NCBI GenBank assembly: GCA_023145515.1
Contig: JAGLDP010000019.1
Coordinates: 1 to 36,675, forward strand
Length of the DNA stretch: 36,675 nt
Origin: Bacteroidales bacterium
GTDB taxonomy: Bacteria; Bacteroidota; Bacteroidia; Bacteroidales; UBA12481
Reading direction: 5' to 3'
Part shown: positions 32,291 to 36,675 of the stretch, piece by piece
Layout of the letters: each line of letters begins with the position of its first letter
How positions within the stretch are numbered: the first letter of the stretch is position 1
The notes under the pieces: model-generated
Told to the model about the DNA's origin: nothing
Seen by the model: only the letters and a program-made list of their open reading frames with translations
Databases searched by the model: none
Made by a program: the position numbers and the translations under genes

Positions 32291-34168
32291 ATGGGATATG
32301 TGCGCTTATTTCTTATTAGTCTTCTGGTATTTCTCTCTTCGGGTATTTTTGTTTTTGCTCAGGATGTTGGGTTTAATGATAATTTGATTACCCGGCCTGA
32401 GCGTACTCAGTATTTGGAGACTTCTTTGCATGTTGATGTGATGCGTTTTGTTAATGCTTTGGATGCTAATAGTGATCTGGTACACCTTGAAATTATGGGT
32501 ACCAGCTATCAGGGTAAAGATTTGCCGCTGGTAATAATGGCTAACCCGAAAGTTGAGAGTCGCGCTGAGGCCATTGCCAGTGGAAAAACATTAATTTATA
32601 TTCAGGGAAATATTCATGGTGGAGAAGTTGAAGGTAAAGAGGCATTAATGATTTTATTGCGTGAAATGGCTTTTGGTACAAAGAACTATCTGCTGGATAA
32701 TCAGATATTGTTGTTTTGTCCGCTTTTTAATCCGGATGGAAATGATGCTTTGGGACCAAACAACAGATCAAATCAGGATGGGAGCCCGTATTTGGCCGGA
32801 AAAAGGACTAACGGGCAGGGCTTTGATCTCAATCGCGATGGATTGAAGCTTGAAACGATTGAAGGTAAGGCTTTGGCTGCTAATGTAATGAATAAGTGGA
32901 ATCCGGATATGTTTGTAGATCTTCATACTACCAACGGAACATGGCATGGATATGCTATTACTTATGCTCCTGGAATTCCATCGGCAGGTCATCAGGGAAC
33001 AATGAATTACATGAATGATAATCTACTGCCCTGGCTCTCAGAAAAGGTTAGGCAGAGAGCAGGCTTTGATACCTTTTGGTATGGTGGCTTTTATGAATAT
33101 CCTCCGAAACATTTTTACGGCATGTATCCAGAACCTCGCTATCTGACAAATAGCTTTGCTTTGAAAAATAAGCTTTCCTTGCTGGTTGAGACTTTCTCTC
33201 ATGATCACTTTGAAAAGCGGATACTTAGTAATGTTAGTTTCCTGACCAGCCTTTTGGAATACACAAACGACCATGCTGATGAGATCAGAGATTTGATATC
33301 AGGAATTGAAAATGAAGTGGTTCAGGAGATTGTGGATACTGGTGGCGACTTGTTGCGAGGAACAGAGTTTGAATATGCAGATCATCCTCCTTCCGGAGAC
33401 TTATTGGCTTATGAAGTAAAATCAGGGAAACATACATCTAAACGATTGTGGTTTAATAATGTGATTCTCCATATTGAACATCAGGCTGCCAGAGAGGCTA
33501 AGGTGCCCAAAGCGTATGTATTTCCTGCAGAAATGACTGAGTTGGCTCAAAAGCTTCAGGAACATGGTGTTGATATTAGTCAATTAGCAAATGAAACAAG
33601 TTATCAGGGAGAACAGTATTCCGTAACGCAATTGAATAATCAAAGCCGCTCGTACCAAGGACATTATCCGGCTTCTCTGGAGGGTGATTTTGACAATGCT
33701 CAGATCTCAATGCCAGCTGATTCATGGTATGTGGATATGGCCCAGCCTCTGGCATATCTGGTATTTTATCTATTAGAGCCTGAAGCTGATGATGGCTTGG
33801 TGTTTTGGAACTATTTTGATGATTATCTGAAGGCAAGGAATGTTGGGACTAACACCGTAGCATTTCCGGTTTTTAAAGTACTTGAAAGTTCAAGTTCCAT
33901 TGATGAGAATTCTGATTCAGATCTGAGCATTACTTTTTACTCTGATCAGAGAGCCTTGGTTCTTCAAGGACTGTCAATTTCGGCCCATTCAAAAACTGTT
34001 GAATTAGTGAGTGCAGGCGGACAAATACTTATTCATCAAAAAATCCCGGTATCTAATAGTTACTTCTATTTGTCTGTGAGTGGTTTAGCCCGGGGGATTT
34101 ATTTTATCAGATATCGCCAGGATGGTGAGATAGTTACAAAGAAAGTTTTTGTGAGTCATGGTGAGTAG
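32291..34168 (+). CDS. M14 family zinc carboxypeptidase with T9SS sorting domain
   Basis: A 625-residue exported metallopeptidase. Signal peptide residues 1-23 (cleavage near FAQ). The zinc site is H109/E112 (NIHGGEVEGKEA) and H212 (DLHTTNG), with N181/R182 in FDLNRDG for substrate carboxylate binding and catalytic E300 (SLLVETFSHD). The M14 domain ends near residue 330; a beta-rich middle follows. The last 80 residues (SIDENSDSDLSITFYSDQ, LVSAGGQILIHQKI, LARGIYFIRYRQDG, TKKVFV) form a type A T9SS sorting domain, so the enzyme should be released or anchored at the cell surface. It likely removes C-terminal residues or acts on peptides in the environment. Alone in its unit. Confidence 0.93.
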   Translation: MGYVRLFLISLLVFLSSGIFVFAQDVGFNDNLITRPERTQYLETSLHVDVMRFVNALDANSDLVHLEIMGTSYQGKDLPLVIMANPKVESRAEAIASGKTLIYIQGNIHGGEVEGKEALMILLREMAFGTKNYLLDNQILLFCPLFNPDGNDALGPNNRSNQDGSPYLAGKRTNGQGFDLNRDGLKLETIEGKALAANVMNKWNPDMFVDLHTTNGTWHGYAITYAPGIPSAGHQGTMNYMNDNLLPWLSEKVRQRAGFDTFWYGGFYEYPPKHFYGMYPEPRYLTNSFALKNKLSLLVETFSHDHFEKRILSNVSFLTSLLEYTNDHADEIRDLISGIENEVVQEIVDTGGDLLRGTEFEYADHPPSGDLLAYEVKSGKHTSKRLWFNNVILHIEHQAAREAKVPKAYVFPAEMTELAQKLQEHGVDISQLANETSYQGEQYSVTQLNNQSRSYQGHYPASLEGDFDNAQISMPADSWYVDMAQPLAYLVFYLLEPEADDGLVFWNYFDDYLKARNVGTNTVAFPVFKVLESSSSIDENSDSDLSITFYSDQRALVLQGLSISAHSKTVELVSAGGQILIHQKIPVSNSYFYLSVSGLARGIYFIRYRQDGEIVTKKVFVSHGE

Positions 34169-34184
34169 TCGTGGCCCTTGCGTA

Positions 34185-35954
34185 TTACTGCTGAGCCAGA
34201 ATTAATTTCCAGTACTCTTCCAAGTGCTCATCGTATATATCCCGGGGTGTAGCCTTGTATTTTATGCACAGAGAGGCCGCAATTCCAACCGCCGCTCCCA
34301 TTTGTCCGGTTGTCAGCATTACTCTTGGTCCGCCCAATCCAATGTGAGAACAGCTAAAGCAGCGTCCTGCCATGAATAGGTTTTCAATATCTTTTGAGTA
34401 AAGGCTTCTATAAGGGATGTAATACCGACCGGTATTGTAAAACATTGCGTCAGTGAGAAAATCTGGAATGGATTCATTAAGGATATTCTGAGGATAATGG
34501 ACATCAACTTCACGAATTTCAACTACAACAGAATCAGCGAATTCTCGATTTTCACGTGCATCGTTAAAAGTATAAATATGGTCACCCACTAGCCTCCTTG
34601 ATTCTCTTTTGCCAAGTAGGTGCGACATCCACTCAAGTTTCAGGTTTTCATTTCCAGGTTTTTGTTTTTCATTGTAAAATGATCCGATTATAGCTTTCAG
34701 CATGTGGTCTCTGATTGTTTCAGCATCATCGATTTGATGATAATCCTGGCTAATAAATTCCCAATTCCAGGTTCCTTTTCTTGCTGCATGGCTGCCGGCT
34801 ACTTCCAGTGCCCAAGGTACGGAGGGGAATATGCTGATTGTATCATCTGAACATGTACGCCATAAAACTGATGCTCCCATTACAGCATTATCTGCAACTT
34901 TCGGACTCCATGTTTCGCCGTATTTATCCCAGCCTTCGCCATAAGTATTTGCACTTTCTCTTCCGTAGAAATACTCTGCCCCAGACCAGTAGCCTATCCA
35001 GCCATCACCTGTACAATCAATAAAATAGGGGGCTTCAAAGCGTAATTGCTCACCTGTTGATGTTTCACGAACATCCACAGAAGTGATCTTATGGTTTTTG
35101 GTGACAGTACTGTATGCCCGCCAATTCAGAAATAGCTTGATATTCTTATAGCCCTCAATATTCCGATGTCTTTTTTCGTCATCCTCATAGGCCTCCGGAG
35201 AACCATTGGGATAGTGTTTGGTATCAAGTTTTTTGAGAATGCGTTCAAATTTACCATAGATTCCAAGCGTATGAACACGTATCTCACTACTAGCATTGCC
35301 TCCCAGAACAGGTCGGTCGTGTACCAAAGCAACCTGAAGTCCATGCTCAGCTGCAGAAATGGCTGCTGCACATCCTGCTATACCGCCTCCTACAATAACG
35401 AGGTCATAGTTTTTAACCGTCTCTGGAGTATCCAGGCTACCCAAACGTTTTTTTCTCCAGCGGTTTAATTCGTCTTTTTTGGAGGGGGGAGCCGATTGAT
35501 TCTGAGAGATCCAGATAGCATCACAACGTCCGTTGAAGCCGGTTTTGTCAACTAATCTAAGAGTGTTTTCGCCCTGATCAAGATGCATCTCCCCTGCCTT
35601 TACCCAGCTCCAACTATCAGATTGTCCGAGAGTTACTGGCAATAGTTCATTCTCAATTGCGATTGCAAATTGTCCGGGAGCTTCCCAGTTTCCAGGAGCC
35701 CAGTTCATCGTTCTAAGCCAAATATTATATTGTCCTGATTCAGTAATGTCAATTAGTGTTATTGCATCTACAACCGGTTCACCCATGCCGTGAGCCATCA
35801 GGTAGGGTGAGCCCATTTGTTCAACAAACTGAGGATCAACGATCCATCCTCCTTTTTGCGTAAAGCTCTCAGCTTCAATAAGAATTCCGGATTCTGATTG
35901 GCAGGCAGGCAGAATGCATAAACTGAAAAGACACAATGCGATTAGATTTCTCAT
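34185..35954 (-). CDS. FAD-dependent oxidoreductase lipoprotein with N-terminal beta-sandwich
   Basis: A 589-residue lipoprotein: signal RNLIALCLFSLCILPAC with the acylated Cys at residue 18. Residues 22-150 (ILIEAESFTQKGGW, TESGQYNIWLRTMNW, GENTLRLVDKTGFNG) form a carbohydrate-binding-like beta-sandwich. Residues 180 onward are a Pfam FAD_oxidored (12831) domain: YDLVIVGGGIAGCAAAIS with G189-x-G191-x-x-G194, GGNASSEIRV, and a late FSCSHIGLGGPRVMLTTGQM. Related proteins are found in Bacteroidota and Planctomycetota glycan-degradation loci; the reaction is not known to me. A folded cofactor outside the cytoplasm is unusual for a Sec lipoprotein. The stop of the P-type ATPase gene lies 18 bp upstream in the same direction. 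Confidence 0.88.
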   Translation of the reverse strand: MRNLIALCLFSLCILPACQSESGILIEAESFTQKGGWIVDPQFVEQMGSPYLMAHGMGEPVVDAITLIDITESGQYNIWLRTMNWAPGNWEAPGQFAIAIENELLPVTLGQSDSWSWVKAGEMHLDQGENTLRLVDKTGFNGRCDAIWISQNQSAPPSKKDELNRWRKKRLGSLDTPETVKNYDLVIVGGGIAGCAAAISAAEHGLQVALVHDRPVLGGNASSEIRVHTLGIYGKFERILKKLDTKHYPNGSPEAYEDDEKRHRNIEGYKNIKLFLNWRAYSTVTKNHKITSVDVRETSTGEQLRFEAPYFIDCTGDGWIGYWSGAEYFYGRESANTYGEGWDKYGETWSPKVADNAVMGASVLWRTCSDDTISIFPSVPWALEVAGSHAARKGTWNWEFISQDYHQIDDAETIRDHMLKAIIGSFYNEKQKPGNENLKLEWMSHLLGKRESRRLVGDHIYTFNDARENREFADSVVVEIREVDVHYPQNILNESIPDFLTDAMFYNTGRYYIPYRSLYSKDIENLFMAGRCFSCSHIGLGGPRVMLTTGQMGAAVGIAASLCIKYKATPRDIYDEHLEEYWKLILAQQ

Positions 35955-35972
35955 ATTATTAAATGCTAGATC

Positions 35973-36675
35973 TTATTTAGTTTTTCCTAAAATAAATCTT
36001 CCCAATACTTTAGTGCTGAAGGTTGCGAAGCTTACCACAGATATTGAGCTCAGAGGCATTAGGATAGCAGCCACCACAGGAGAAAGATTACCTGAGAGGG
36101 CAAACGATAAGCCAGCAACATTATAACATAGAGAGATGAAAAAACTCAGTTTAACAATAACTAAACTCTTGTTTGCAAAATGAATAAACCGACTTAAAAG
36201 GCTGAAGGTGCTGGCTTTAATAATAGCATCTCCGGCAGGAGAGAAGTGATACACATCATCTGCAATGGATAAGGCTACATCAGCTTTCATAAATGCTCCG
36301 GCATCATTTAATCCATCACCAATCATCATCACATGATGTCCCTTTTCACGAAGAGAAGAAATGAACGACATCTTATCGTTAGGCTGTTGGTTAAAATGGA
36401 GCTTGTTGTCTTTGAAATATTTTGACAAGTGCTTTCTTTCAGAATCATTATCTCCTGAAAGCAAGTATAACTCGTATTGCTCATTGAGACTACTAACAAC
36501 CGAATGAAATCCTTCACGATATGTATTACTTATTGTGAAATGTCCTTTGATATTTGAATCTATTGATAGGTATACACGTGAAGAGAGACTATCTTCTTCT
36601 GGCGTGGCTGAACCAGCAAATTCAGCTGACCCAAGGCGAATATCACGGTTTTGTACTCGTCCGAATATCCCTCGT
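35973..36675 (-). CDS. ccoI: Cation-translocating P-type ATPase, CcoI/FixI-like, C-terminal part
   Basis: The frame is open to the right edge, so only the last 233 codons are present, and the TTG at 36464 is an internal codon. Visible: the end of the P-domain region (VQNRDIRLGSAEFAG), LLSGDN, NDKMSFISSLREKGHHVMMI, GDGLNDAGAFMKADVALSIA (Mg/phosphate site; NDAGA is typical of CcoI/FixI rather than CopA, which has NDAPA), and two C-terminal membrane segments ending VVAAILMPLSSISVVSFATF. CcoI pumps copper for cytochrome cbb3 oxidase assembly. The metal-binding CPC/SPC motif and soluble domains are outside the window. The usual small downstream gene ccoS is absent here; an FAD oxidoreductase follows instead. 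Confidence 0.85.
   Translation of the reverse strand, partial: RGIFGRVQNRDIRLGSAEFAGSATPEEDSLSSRVYLSIDSNIKGHFTISNTYREGFHSVVSSLNEQYELYLLSGDNDSERKHLSKYFKDNKLHFNQQPNDKMSFISSLREKGHHVMMIGDGLNDAGAFMKADVALSIADDVYHFSPAGDAIIKASTFSLLSRFIHFANKSLVIVKLSFFISLCYNVAGLSFALSGNLSPVVAAILMPLSSISVVSFATFSTKVLGRFILGKTK

Overview
The window looks like a chromosomal segment of a Bacteroidota genome, probably Bacteroidales/Marinilabiliales-like; the order is an inference. The evidence is: three proteins with type IX secretion (T9SS) type A C-terminal sorting domains, a DUF2723/GT117 membrane glycosyltransferase, two lipoproteins with short lipoboxes, a Bacteroidota-style gene set (S9B dipeptidyl peptidase, FtsX-type ABC permease without its own ATPase, acyl-CoA carboxylase operon), low GC, few clear Shine-Dalgarno sites, and promoters resembling TTTG-N20-TAnnTTTG. 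I see no prophage, insertion sequence, CRISPR array or complete defence island.

Layout. 1-339: an excisionase-type helix-turn-helix gene running off the left edge. 340-813: no recognisable gene. 814-942: tRNA-Gln(UUG) and its terminator. 1011-1082: 8-bp tandem array. 1115-7136: an apparent operon of a GT117-like protein, a polysaccharide deacetylase, purD and a polytopic membrane protein. 7131-11215 (minus): biotin carboxylase, biotin carrier, carboxyltransferase and a small helical protein, most likely a propionyl-/acetyl-CoA carboxylase operon. 11311-15225: a secreted protein of unknown function and a GH116-type glycosidase with an unusual internal insert. 15354-20499: two paralogous T9SS-exported proteins, each with a similar promoter and terminator, separated by an opposite-strand D-cysteine desulfhydrase/ACC deaminase-like gene. 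20544-21843: a thymidylate-synthase-fold protein overlapping a DNPH1-type deoxynucleotide N-hydrolase. 21889-24557: dipeptidyl peptidase IV and a convergent cyclophilin. 24605-28407: ABC permease and MATE exporter, divergent around a palindrome. 28434-31656: a beta-helix lipoprotein (GH141-like) and a class C beta-lactamase-type serine hydrolase. 31739-34168: MaoC-like hydratase and a T9SS-exported M14 carboxypeptidase. 34185-36675 (minus): a lipoprotein FAD oxidoreductase and the C-terminal part of a CcoI/FixI-like P-type ATPase cut by the right edge.

Much of the content suits a polymer-degrading heterotroph: secreted peptidases, glycosidases and adhesin-like T9SS cargo at the surface, with carboxylase and nucleotide metabolism inside. 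The most interesting candidates are the thymidylate-synthase-like/DNPH1 pair, which has the same family logic as the MilA/MilB hydroxymethylase/hydrolase pair, the 8-bp arrays that contain the stop codons of three unrelated genes, and the apparently permuted domain inserted in the GH116 protein.

Five starts were moved from the longest possible reading frame to internal ATG codons (12214, 15415, 21433, 26980, 30310). Two edge genes (1-339 and 35973-36675) are partial.
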